Shown piece by piece: positions 10,011-20,459 of a DNA stretch of 64,000 nucleotides (its first letter is position 1; each line of letters starts with the position of its first letter). The notes beneath the pieces are model-generated. The model worked only from the letters and a program-made list of their open reading frames with translations. It was not told the DNA's origin and ran no database searches. A program made the position numbers and the translations under genes. This DNA is from Dryomyza anilis. Its lineage: Eukaryota > Arthropoda > Insecta > Diptera > Dryomyzidae. The stretch covers positions 32,310,554 through 32,374,553 of the forward strand of contig OX638130.1 of NCBI GenBank assembly GCA_951804985.1, read 5' to 3'.

Positions 10011-11360
10011 GTAATAAGTCTCTTTTATGTTAATTACAGATCATGTTCTCTCTCTGTTCTATATTTGTATGTTGTTAAAAATGAAATGTTAATCTCTTGC
10101 AGCTTTAAATTTGTGGTTTGTGTGCTCAGCAGCATTGAGAGCTTTATGTATAATTAAAATGCAGTACACTCAAAAAATTTAAGCTTCATGACCAATTTTT
10201 TTTAATCTTTAAAAACATTAAGATTTCTACAATAAAATCATTTCTAGTAATAATTAGGAGAAAAGAATGTGTATAATAATAATACAATATTTTTTTCTAA
10301 AAAATAATAATTTTGTTGAACACGGCTTAGAAAAAAAAATAATAATAAAACAATCGATTAAATATTCTATATTATTAAAGAAAGTTTTATTAATTTATTA
10401 TTAATCAGCTTCAGCTGATCGCGACGAAATCAAATAAAGCATAACGCGAAATAATAAAAAAATATGCAACAACAACCAACGCAATTTAAAAAAAATCGGT
10501 ATAGTTATGCATGAGAGTTACATAAAAACAACAATTGCATTCTCTTTTTATTTTTTTAATCTTCATATTAATGATGTTGCTAACTACAAACCAAAGCAAA
10601 TTTCGAATGCAATGTTTTGTTTTGGAAAATAACAACATTAAACAATATTTATAAACTGCAGTTTTGATGAGCGAAATGCACTGAAAAAAAATTGAAGAAC
10701 AATAATATATATTTTTTTTTTTTTTTATTTTAAAGCCCACTATTAAAATACACACACCACCTTTTTATTATAATACAATTTACATTTTGCACGTACCTAT
10801 ATATAATTAAACTTTCATTTTCAGATATAATTATTTTTAATATAATTTGCTTTTCACCCACATTTTCCACATACACCAAATTTTCAAATTTTAAATACTA
10901 TTAAATACATAAATAAATCCAATGAAATAAATAAATAAACAGCGTTCGTAATATTAAATAATAAATAAAATTAGTAACTGAAATAAATATTTTTTTTTGT
11001 ATACTCTTCGTATTTTTAAATTTTGTAAACTATATTAATGTCGAGTCAGACACTATTTAGATTTAATGAAACAAATCGATGAATTAAAAAAAAACTAAAA
11101 AGATTTGATTTTTCAAGAGGAGATATTAAAAATTTGTCTGTTATTACACCAAAAAATCTTTTGAGTTCTTCTGAATTATCATTATTACCTTTGTTAGACA
11201 CATTTTCATGATATATGAAGAAAGTGACACCGAGGAAATAATAACTCAGTGGAAGTTGTTACGATTATCCACAACGGAACTAGGAGAAGATATGGATATA
11301 TATGATATTTCTATAACATTTCTTTTAGTCTTAATTTAAATTATCGCAGAGCTGGTTGAT
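10011..11360. other. AT-rich DNA, nothing recognised
   Basis: Long A/T runs and AAT/ATT-rich simple sequence dominate (for example 10230-10400 and 10870-10990). The minus-strand open frame 10755-10486 is K/I/N/C-rich translated AT DNA without a domain. If 9936-10010 is an exon, this would be its intron. Confidence 0.4.
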
Positions 11361-11394
11361 ATTGTATTATTTGAAATTATTTACTATATCCCAT

Positions 11395-11610
11395 GTAGGA
11401 TAAAACGATGGGCCCAAGGTTCGCTCAGTCTTGCGCCAAGAATGCATTGCTCTGGGCCAGGTGTGGTACTCAAAACTGGCTGAATACTGGTTAAGCCTTG
11501 GAATGATAAGAAGGACACTGGCTCTAAGTATTCGGCAAAGACTGTCATTGGACGGCCAAGGTTGGCTATTTCTTACTCCCCACATTGGGAAAAACGTAGC
11601 AAAAACGCTC
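11395..11610. repeat. GC-richer repeat-like block
   Basis: The sequence contains CTGGCTGAATACTGGTTAAGCC and several GGCCA/TTGGGC words in both orientations and resembles the 51-bp minisatellite at 13324-13620 in word content. Open frames exist on both strands (11367-11642 minus, 11431-11670 plus), but they mirror each other and carry no known motif, so I read this as non-coding repeat DNA. Confidence 0.35.
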
Positions 11611-11669
11611 GCATCGCCTGTTTTAAGCGCTAGTTTCAACATTTTTTGGACTAGATACTTAAAATTTTG

Positions 11670-12180
11670 ATTTTACCTTCAGAATTCTTTACAGAATGGA
11701 ATATATTTTTTTTTTATTTTTCGCTACCAGGGGTGATACCCTCCCAGTATGCCATTCGTATTGATATCGTTTCGAGATCATTGCGAGTAGATGGAGAAAT
11801 CACCCGTTCCCATAACAATAACGAGTGTCAAATTGGACCTATATGGAAGGTAGATATCGGAACGTTCTGTCGGAGTTTTCTCGAAAAAATGTTCGACATC
11901 GGAACGATATCGAAGAAAAAAACAATAAAAGTTCGAGATTGCTGCGAAAAATATTGCGATATCGATTTGATAAATGATTATATATCGTATCTTGTTAAAG
12001 AATTTGAATGTACGAAAATTTTTAAAAATTAGAATCGAGATAGCAACGATATCAAACTTTTTTATCGAAGTTATTCGAGAAAGCTTCGAGGTATCGAAGG
12101 TCTCCGAGACATGGCAGACTGGGCTACAGCCGGAAGTTAAGACTTTCGAAGAATTGCGCTGTGTAAAATCAAGCTAAAAT
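11670..12180. repeat. TCGA/ATCG-rich degenerate repeat
   Basis: Between about 11760 and 12120 words such as GATATCG, TTCGAGA, CGGAACGTT and ATCGAAG recur at short, irregular spacing. The pattern resembles the TCGAGA-rich blocks at 7945-8060 and 38490-38620 but cannot be aligned by eye over its full length. The open frame 11667-12032 simply translates it. Confidence 0.35.
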
Positions 12181-12462
12181 ATCAATTTTATGACAATGGT
12201 CAGTGAAAAATAAAAATACACGTGTATCATCATTTTATAATTGGGACGTATAAACTTTTTTTTATAGTTAGTTAAAATGGGTTAAATATTGAATGAAATC
12301 ATATGAAAAAAAACTAGTAACTCAATATATTATTTAAATTTTTATTATCGAAGACTTGTATTCAAATAATATACACTTTTTATAGATTGCGTTAACCTCT
12401 TAACAATCCATTTAACCCTTTTTTTCGTTTTCTTTTACAAAAATTAGACAAATCGTATTAAG

Positions 12463-12638
12463 GGTGTGTGCGAGTTTCACTAAATTACTGACTAAACTAA
12501 ATTTTACAAGTAATAAATCAATTCTCATATGTTTGCTGTCTTCCAATTTACATCAATTTAGTTTGCTCGAAAATTTTCTAAATTGAAAAGTAAACGCTGC
12601 ATTACCGACAAAATTTAGTTTAGTCAGCAATTTACATA
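12463..12638. mobile_element. MITE with about 40-bp terminal inverted repeats
   Basis: The left end AGGGTGTGTG...TTACTGACTAAACTAAATTTT is an imperfect reverse complement of the right end AAAATTTAGTTTAGTCAGCAATTT...ATACCCT. A right-end relative inside the hAT-like element (about 33250-33312) ends ACACACACCCTTA, which supports the terminal sequence AGGGTGTGTG. The core is short and non-coding. The target duplication is not certain (TTA or TA). Confidence 0.6.
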
Positions 12639-12645
12639 CCCTAAA

Positions 12646-13320
12646 TAAGGTTTTAAAGTGTTCAAATGTCATACGAAAAAATGGCTGACCAATTTTTCTT
12701 GGGTTCTCCAAAAACAAGTAGCATATAAGGGTTATTCGAGATAAGTAAAAAATTTTAAATAAATATATTTTTTTTCATATATATACTTGTGGAGATATCT
12801 TAAAATCAAAATATCTTAATTAGTTGCAGATAAATTTAGTACTGGCATGTAGGTAAAGGATCCTACTAAGCAGTACGGACTGTATTTGAGATGATCTAAA
12901 CAAGTTATATTCCATTGAAAATACACAATTAAAAAAAAAACTTAAAAATTAAAAGATAAGTTAAAGTACCCATATCTACATAAATAAATAGAACTAAAAT
13001 ACAATTTTCACCTTAAATTGTTTGCATTAATGTTCTTAATGTAACTACTAAAAATTATCAGATTCTAATAAAAAATGGCGATTCTACAACGATTTGTATA
13101 CAGCATTGACAATTACATTTTTTTGATAAAAAAAATTCAATCAAAATAAGCTCACTTTATATGACCCTAGGCCGTAAGCACTTGGGTCAAATGACTTGTA
13201 AAGCTGATTTTCTACATTATTAATGTGTCCAAATTACGAAAAACGAAGAAAAAAGTTTAAATCCAAAATTTTTAGTTACCTCCAATGCTAGTGTTTTGAC
13301 TATGTTTCCCAATGTGCGCC
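12646..13320. other. AT-rich DNA, nothing recognised
   Basis: No open frame of note, no repeat boundary and no RNA gene seen. Confidence 0.4.
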
Positions 13321-13323
13321 CGT

Positions 13324-13620
13324 TGTCAAGCCTGGCGTTTCCTACATGGGTACCCAAGCATATGTCTGTTTGTTCTAGCTGAGTCTTGGGCGAGAACTAC
13401 TTAACCAGACCTGCATTTGTCACTTCTGGCTAAGTCTTGGGCAAAGGTGTTTTAGCCAAGCATTGATTTCTCAATTCTGGCTGAGTCTTGGGCGAGAACT
13501 ACCTTACCAGGTATTGGTCTCCCAGTTCTGGCTGAGTCTTGGGCGAAGGTTTATTAGCCAAGCATTGGTTTGCCACGGCTGGTTGAGTCTTCAGCCCGGG
13601 ATATTGATCTCAAGGTTGTA
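13324..13620. repeat. 51-bp minisatellite, about 5-6 units
   Basis: The word CTGGCTGAGTCTTGGG or a close variant starts at 13375, 13426, 13477, 13528 and 13579, an exact spacing of 51 bases. A more diverged unit precedes at about 13324. Two unit types alternate: one continues CGAGAACTAC...CCAG, the other (C)AAAGGT...AGCCAAGCATTG, so the higher-order period is 102. The open frame 13463-13780 translates the repeat and the following TA array and is not a gene. Confidence 0.9.
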
Positions 13621-13672
13621 CCTAATATATTACATGTGTTATATTATAAATGTATCTACAATAACTAATATA

Positions 13673-13674
<2 letters not shown>

Positions 13675-13733
<59 letters not shown>
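13675..13733. repeat. (TA)n microsatellite
   Basis: About 29 uninterrupted AT units close to the end of the 51-bp minisatellite. Confidence 0.95.
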
Positions 13734-13735
<2 letters not shown>

Positions 13736-14035
13736 TTTTATATACTTTTAATGAATAGTTTTTGTTTTTTCATACAATAAAAAGTAAAATAAAAAGTATA
13801 AATGGTAATTTTTTTGGAATTGGTTACTTTTTTTAATTTGGTAAGCAAAATTATTTTTCAGTGGCAACCCTGGTTAGCACCCTTACCCACCCACTAGCCG
13901 ACGAGATAGAGCCGGATACAAATGCGTGCTTCCGCTGACACCTCTTGCAAAAACAACTACAACGTATTCGTTACATGCTACAATAATTAAATAAAAGTAC
14001 ATATCTTATATCAGACTTGATCTATAATTCTATAC

Positions 14036-14445
14036 TTCCTCTTACTTTGTTCTTGCAAATCACTCAGTCCTCAGATTAAAGTGAAATTCACAAATTCGAT
14101 TGAAAAATGTACCTTTTTTTGTTCGATATGAACATAAGCAAGAACATATATTGTTTTAAAAGTATTAATATTTAGTAGGTGATCTTCATTTGACTCTATT
14201 GAAGGATACTGAGGTAAACCCATGGATAGTAATACTTGCAAAGCTGAATTCTACTGATTTAAGGTTTTAGAAATTTCTATGAATAATGAATGGAGTCAAA
14301 AGTTATATTGATTAAAAGTAGCACCACAAAAGAAAATCTAGATCAAAAATCTTAAGCGTGAATTTGAATTTAATCTGAAGACTTAAAGAGTGATTTGTAA
14401 AAACGAAGTAAGGGAAATCTTACAATTATGGATCTATTTTCACAT
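14036..14445. repeat. Fold-back (inverted repeat) element
   Basis: The left arm ACTTGATCTATAATTCTATAC...CTTACTTTGTTCTTGCAAATCACTCAG...CTCAGATTAAA (14036-14105) pairs with the right arm CTTAAGCGTGAATTTGAA...TTAATCTGAAGACTTAAAGAGTGATTTGTAAAAACGAAGTAAGGG (14350-14445) as imperfect reverse complements. The spacer of about 240 bases is AT-rich and non-coding. Confidence 0.55.
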
Positions 14446-15470
14446 ATAATATATAATTTGATTGAATTATGAAAACTTAATATGTTATGCAATAAATAAC
14501 AGGTACACCTTAAAATCAATAATTTTGAGTTTGACTGATCATAACTTCGGTCAGATTAATCCGAATTTGAATCGATAATTCAAATTTGTGAAATTTTAAG
14601 CTCCAAAATATGTAGAAAAACACGAAAATTGCCATATGTTTGTATTACGTAGTAACTCAAAAACTTGAGGCAATCTGAAAAAACTGAGTATGAGGTAGTG
14701 ATTAGAATCTTGAAATTCATCGGAAATTCATACTACTTATGATCGTAGATCCTTTTGTTGTCTAGTGTAATTGTCAAAACTAATTTTAGTATACCAATGA
14801 ATGTCGTTTGATATACCAACATTAAAAATTTGATTGTTCCTAATTAGTTAAATCTGTAAAGTAAAGTCAATATCTCTAAAACCAAGCAAGATTTTCTCAA
14901 CTGAGCACATTTTCCTTTGACCCTAATGTAAGTTTTTCAAAAACACAAGTATTTTTAAAATCGGATTAGTGGTTCAGAAAATAATGAATTTCACCCAATT
15001 TTAGTGCTCCGTGCAGAATTGTAAATGTTGTATCCGCTGTTGCAGGCAGTTGTACCGCGAATTTCATACTCTAGCACTGTGAATGTGAAAACAAACATTT
15101 TCACAATTCACGTTTGGAAGAGCTGCAGTTTTTGTTTTCGCCGCTTGGCTGTGATCGGTTTTTTTAAAATATCGAAACACGCACGAGTGCAGGTACCGAT
15201 AATGGTAAAATGCCTGTCTCGTGGAGCCGAGCATTCTTGTAAAAAAATGTGATGCACAGCGTAAAAAAATTTGCGCGTAAGATGCTAGCTGGCAAGTGCG
15301 CGCGCTCGCACACGTGTTTTCCGATCTGTGGTAATTTTTGACACATACAATAAATGTGTGCGTAAGTCAGATACATAAAGGACGTATTTTAATGTCAAGT
15401 TAGTGGCACAACCACTATCGTTTACGTTAACTTCAACATTTCCAATTCCTTAAAATTGTTTATGTTTGGA
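14446..15470. other. Mixed AT-rich DNA with dispersed repeat and a GC-richer stretch
   Basis: 14465-14600 is the partner of 8636-8745. 15030-15330 is richer in G and C and contains GTGCGCGCGCTCGCACACGTG, but its two open frames (15025 plus, 15376 minus) show no known domain. The words ACGTTAACTTCAACATT at 15424-15440 also occur just right of the Gypsy A LTR at 3883-3899, hinting at a shared target repeat. Confidence 0.35.
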
Positions 15471-15479
15471 CTTATATGC

Positions 15480-15905
15480 AAAGTGCATCCACTGTCTAAA
15501 AATTTAGAAAATTTTTTTTAAAATACGATGTGCATCAAAATACTATCTTCAAATTTGGCATGAACATTTATATTAAATCAAAGAAAATTTATAGGTTTTT
15601 CAGAACATCAAATTTGAAGTACTAGGATAATGACCATTGACATGTTTAAGTTTAGAAGTTACGACTCTAATTTTCAAATAGCTTGTTTTATTCGCATATT
15701 CTTGTTCAGGAGATATTTAAATATGAACAACCACACAAATGTGAATTTTGGCCCATTTTTTTTCAAATTTTAATCGCTGTATTTCCGGAAGTAGTGGTCA
15801 AGAATATATCTAGATACCCTTTATCAGTTGCCCAAATTTCATTGAAATCGAAAAGGTAAAATTAAAAATTAAACTTTTTTTGGTCGATTTAGTGTGGAAT
15901 GGCCC
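15480..15905 (-). repeat. Arm-like copy of the long fold-back family
   Basis: AAATACGATGTG, AAATTTGGCATGAACATTTATATTAAA, then GTTTAAGTTTAGAAGTTACGA and CTTTATCAGTTG...AATTTCATTGAAAT follow the order seen in the right arm at 37845-38213 and, in reverse complement, in 37130-37560. No second arm is seen nearby, so this is a single-arm copy. Confidence 0.65.
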
Positions 15906-15965
15906 ATATAGATCTTTTAGTTTTCATCTTAACGTGTTTTCCGTGTACATGCGGATGGATGGACA

Positions 15966-16080
15966 CTATGATGAGATGTAATTTGCTCCACATTTAAAAA
16001 GAGTAAATGACACGCAAGACAATTAGCGTATTAAGCCATGTATTAGAAAGAGACGGAAGATCATTCATCGCACTGAGGCA
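15966..16080 (+). repeat. 5' fragment of a Gypsy A-family LTR
   Basis: GAGATGTAATTTGCTCCAC, then AAATGACACGCAAGACAATTAG, GAAAGAGACGGAAGATCATTCA and GCACTGAGGCAA match the first about 110 bases of the LTR at 3336. It stops abruptly, and 16130 onward reads like internal sequence of the same family. Confidence 0.8.
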
Positions 16081-16309
16081 ACTGACTGTCGCAAAAAACG
16101 CATGAGCTCAATAACTCAATCCGAGGAACCCAGATTTGAAGAAAGACAGAATCATGCTCAAAATAAAGAGAATTATTTCAAACAATCTTTAAACAAAAAC
16201 AAGTCAGTTCTGCGGGGAACGATCTGACTCCCATAACCGATTGCTTCAGAATCTCCGATTCTCAACTTGCTCGAAAGTCGAATGGCTTAACTGTCGATGG
16301 ACTAATTGA

Positions 16310-16565
16310 TTGTGCAATATATATGGTAAAATTGGATACGGGAGCTTCGCACTCAATAATGAGAAGTAACCATATTGCAGAAGAAGTGGTACCGTTATTT
16401 GGAATAAAGTTGCAAGCAGGGACAGGTAAGGAGGTCCCAATCAGAGGAAAAATTACCAACGAAATCACTATTGACACTACGATAGTTGAACATGATTTAA
16501 AGTGGCGGAAATGGTGGATAAAGTAATACTTGGCATGGACTTCCTGGTAAGGAAGAGACATCTGC
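16310..16565 (+). pseudogene. Gypsy A-family aspartic protease fragment
   Basis: The frame from 16323 reads V-K-L-D-T-G-A-S-H-S-I-M, with the catalytic D-T-G of retroviral-type proteases at 16335-16343. After a frame change near 16505 it reaches V-I-L-G-M-D-F-L near 16525. The second half aligns with the protease end at 3-194, so this is the same family. Because an LTR fragment lies only 230 bases upstream, most of gag has been deleted. The rest of pol is absent. Confidence 0.75.
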
Positions 16566-17717
16566 ACAAGTGCATTTGAAACCCACTTCAAGACATTCAC
16601 ATCGTTTCAAAACATTTACTGTCGTCAACCTATGCTTTAAAATCAAATCTTTGTCTCACAACAACAAAGAACCAAGTACTGTCAAAAAAAAAAACACAAA
16701 CAAAACTGAAGTGAAGAGGTCTATTATGATGTGCAATAAAAATTCAAATACTGAAATGAACTGCTTATGACACCGCGTACTTAGTGCATTTTTCATTTTT
16801 TTTTTTTATAATTCTTACTCTAAGGAATTTTCATTAATATTGAAATATAGAAAAAAACAAAAGGTATAAGAAAATCATATAATATTTTATATTAAGTTTC
16901 GAAAAACATTTTTTCATTAATAAATTTTTTCATTATTTAATTAGATTTTTTTTTTGAATATATTGAACAGAGCGTTGTTTTTGCCGTACAAATTTTTTTT
17001 TTAACATTTCTTTTTTTTGATGAAAAAATATTTGTTGTATTTTTTATTAATACATAAATAGCAACAACAACATTACCTTCGTCGAACGAGCGGCAGATTT
17101 GTTGTTGTTTTCAATGTTCGTCTTCTCACACGTTACAAGTTGCGCTCACTCGCTGTACCCACTGTATTCGTTGCATGTTCAGCGACAGAATTGTCGTTTG
17201 GTTTGTTTTTCAAAACATTGAATGTTTTGACAGTGCTTGACACCAATGAAACAAATACTGAAGTGAATGAAATCGCTCAAAGAGACTTCACTATAATACA
17301 GTTGATTGTTATTTGCGAAATGAATTCAAAACTGTAGAGTACAGTAGTGCATATTTGCAGAGGAAACTTCAAAACCATTTGTGCAGATGTCTAATGTATA
17401 TTATTACAGAAGCTTTGTTGAATTTTAAGCTTGTTGAAACTTGCGACTATTATTCGTTCGAGTTGAACTAGCTTCCAGTAAAGACATCTATAAACCATGG
17501 ACATCGCCAGAAACCAGAAAACAGAAGAAATTGGTTTTATAAGAAATGATTTTATGAATTTTTATTTAAATGAAAATTAAAGTGTTCTAGTTTTTATTTT
17601 AACATTTATTTTTATTTTTAGGCTATGAACGAAATGGACAGGTATCATTTTTGCTCGGTGTGAATGAAATACCGTTGTGAATGAAATAATGCATTTACTT
17701 TTCTGATCTTCGGATTT
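16566..17717. other. AT-rich DNA, no recognised gene
   Basis: The plus-strand frames 16570-16770 and 17140-17337 have ordinary composition but no motif I know. AACAACAACATT (17062-17073) and TTGTTGTTGTTT (17099-17110) can pair as a small hairpin. A GC-richer part at 17080-17330 could be an LTR or promoter remnant, but I cannot support that. Confidence 0.3.
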
Positions 17718-18498
17718 TTATACCCTACACCTATGAGGTACAGGGTATATTAACTTTGTGCATATATTGTAACGCCCCTTAGGAGGCGTGTCCGGTATGG
17801 AAAAGTATATATATTCTTGATCAGCATCACTACCCGAGTCCGTTTAGCCATGTCCGTCTGTCTGTCTGTCCGTCTTGCTGTCTTGCTGTCTTGCTGTCCG
17901 AATACAGAATAACTTGAGAAATACTGATCAGAATGCGATGAAATTTCGTCTCAATATATTTTAGCCAAAAGTAGGAACTGAGTTTGAAAATGAGCCAAAT
18001 CGGTCAACGTACACGCCTACCTCCCATACAAGTTACTTTTATATAACTCTTTCGGAACTAATAACTCGAAAGTTATTCAAGGTATAGTTATAAAATTTAA
18101 AACATATTGTTAGAATTCATCTTAAAATATGTGGTCCAAAAATGGGCGTGATCCGCCCACTTTTTTTTTTCATTATTTCCCGGGTTTTCATAGTGGAAAT
18201 TTGATCCGTAAATTATTAAAATCAAATCTATATAATATTAGCCTTTCAAAATTTTAAATATATGCGTGGTCCGCCCAATTATATTTTTCAATTTTTTTTT
18301 TTTAGTTTTTGTACTTTATATAAATTTTTTAATTTATGGGGATATAAGACGTAAATTTCTGATATATGAATAATATTCTGAGGTTTAATATCCCCACCAA
18401 AGGTGTAGGGTATTCCATAGTCGGGCGCGACCGACTATAAAAATCCGCCGCATGTGACCGAACTTACCCATGTGACCTAACTTTCCCAACTCGTTTTT
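17718..18498 (+). mobile_element. DINE-1/INE-1-like Helentron-associated element, copy A
   Basis: It starts TATACCCTACACC...GGTACAGGGTATATT, continues with TATATATTCTTGATCAGCATCA, GAGTCCGTTTAGCCATGTCCGTC and a TCTG/TCTTG microsatellite. It ends GGGTATTCCATAGTCGG, loop, CCGACTATAA, then TTTCCCAACTCG. These are the known landmarks of the Drosophila INE-1 (DNAREP1) family: a subterminal inverted repeat, a TCTGTCCG microsatellite and a terminal stem-loop. It has no reading frame, as expected for a non-autonomous rolling-circle element that would depend on a Helentron Rep/helicase. Confidence 0.8.
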
Positions 18499-19870
18499 TA
18501 TTTAAATAATGCTAATTATTTAAATAAAAAAGAAAAATAGAGTTGATTTCAAAATTAATACATTGATGTTCTCAGGGCAAAATTATTCTTAGAAATTTCG
18601 AAAACACAATCCCCGTAGAAATTATGTTTAATTTTACACACTTTTCATTTAAAAAAAAATGTTAATTTTACACATTTCATGTTTAAGTTTACACAAAAAA
18701 AAGAGTAGTTTTCCACATTTGAATGTTTAATTTTACACATTTATTGTTGATTCTTAAAGTTTAAATTTAAACATTAGGGATTCAATTTTAAAGGCGTGCT
18801 TAAAAATGCGACTATAAAGCGAGGAAACAGAAATTTTCTTTTGTATGTAGACTGATTCAAAATCCTAAAATGTTAAAATGTTTCGCTCAGCGTCGACCTT
18901 CTGAAACTAGGACATCTAAAACTAAGAAGAAGCATTTAATAGCCAAAAAATATGATCCTGTCATGTTGCGCATAGAGCATAAAAGACATTTTTTTAACTT
19001 TTAACGACCATTTTCAATTAAATTAATATTGCTTCAAGTATAAAAAATATTGTATTATTGCATATACAATTATCTTTAAAATGATATATAACACTTATAT
19101 TTTCAGGTATCGTCTTATTAGTAGATAGTAAAATTATGCATATAAATACATCAGTCATGCCAAATACATTAGTCCTGCAAAATTCATTAGTCACGCCAAG
19201 TTACCCATAACATCTCTCAATTTATTAAAAATGGATTTATTAGTAAATAATTAATTTGACAACTACTCAATTTCCGTTTAAAAATGTTTGCCTTTTTGGA
19301 TTCAGCATCTAGCTAGACAGACGTATTGTTTTATTTTTGCATATGGTTTCTATATATTTTTTTTTCATTGAAAAATTACTTGCACATATTATAAGTCAAG
19401 AAAAAAAAATTGGAGTCTTGGCTAAACCGGATTGAAAACCAAAAAGAAACGCCTAATTGTCAACAAATATAATACGATGAAGTATAACATATAAAACAAC
19501 AAAATAATCAATACCTTTCGATCTGTGGATTAAACGCATGTGAAGAGAACAACCAGGCATACAAAAGTGACCAAAATCTGTCCAAGCTTCGTGGAATTCT
19601 AATGCGGGAGTTCTGACTTTGTTCATCTTCGTACAAAATATCCAAGACGATAAACACTTATATCGCATGTTTTTGGAAAATTAATTTCATTAAAAATTAG
19701 TATAATAGTTTATTAATTTTCAAAACAAATACAAAATTAGCTACAATTATTATATAATTTTCTTTTATCAAGGGAAAAAATATAGCAACTTATGGTTAAA
19801 ATGTAACCATAAGATTAATGTAAACAGGTGGAACAGGGAATCTGGCTTATGATATATTGCTACACGCATA
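18499..19870. other. AT-rich DNA with a short irregular tandem repeat
   Basis: From about 18625 to 18760 the word (G)TTTAATTTTACACATTT appears four times with small changes. Around 19140-19200 the words ACATTAGTC(C/A)TGC recur three times. The minus-strand frame 19668-19453 has no recognised domain. Confidence 0.4.
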
Positions 19871-20097
19871 GAAAAAAAAAAACGTTTACAAAACGTTGGC
19901 GGCAAAAGAATTTATTTTGCAACGTGATCCAACTTTGCTCGCAAAAGTTTACTGTTTGCTAAACGAAAGTTCGTTTGTATAAACATTTAAATTAAACGTA
20001 AAATTATTTTTGTGTGAAAATAAAAATCTTTTAAAAAATGTCACGGCGATTGCATGCCTTCCTTCTATGCACGAGGACGCGGGTTCGAATCATGATT

Positions 20098-20212
20098 GTT
20101 TAATTTTTAATGTCATTTATAATTTTTTAATTGTTTACGCTTGTGCCTGGAGGCAAAAAAACATTTGTAAGTTTTTATAACATATTTTTGAAAATTGATA
20201 TAACATTTTTTA
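20098..20212 (+). repeat. Direct repeat, left copy (likely 5' LTR part of the BEL/Pao element)
   Basis: ATTGTTTAATTTTTAATGTC through CGCTTGTGCCT, AGGCAAAAAA and GTAAGTTTTTATAA to AAATTGAT recurs at 24385-24500 with about 90 percent identity by eye. TGGAGTCGGGAC at 20323 could be a primer-binding site, but I cannot assign a tRNA. Confidence 0.55.
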
Positions 20213-20459
20213 TTTTTACAATTTTCTTAGTGAATAAACACTTCGCCAAATAATTTTAATAATTGTCTCTTTTATGCAAATCGCCTGAAAGCGCAATATT
20301 TTTATTCAAAATTGATAATATTGGAGTCGGGACATATTGCTCCGTATCCCACCAATATAGCAATTAATTTATGAAGCGAAGTAGGCTGAGGATAAAAGGA
20401 TTACCGCTCGCAATGCCAGTGACCCGAACACCGCCCAGCTCATTGTCGACAGTGGGAGT

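Noticed and set aside
11367..11670. Overlapping open frames of 91 and 79 codons on opposite strands
   Set aside because: They mirror each other in a repeat-like block and carry no known motif.
13375..13620. CRISPR array
   Set aside because: The units are tandem without unique spacers, and the DNA is clearly eukaryotic.
13463..13780. Frame of 105 codons with a Y/I repeat tail
   Set aside because: It translates the 51-bp minisatellite and the TA array.
16246..16600. Minus-strand frames of 64 and 112 codons
   Set aside because: They are antisense of the plus-strand Gypsy protease fragment with the DTGAS site.
20040..20095. Isolated GGTTCGAATC B-box-like word as a tRNA
   Set aside because: No acceptor stem or A box fits around it, and it lies in the putative BEL/Pao LTR region.
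20323..20340. TGGAGTCGGGAC as a certain primer-binding site
   Set aside because: The LTR end before it is not defined and I cannot match it to a tRNA 3' end.
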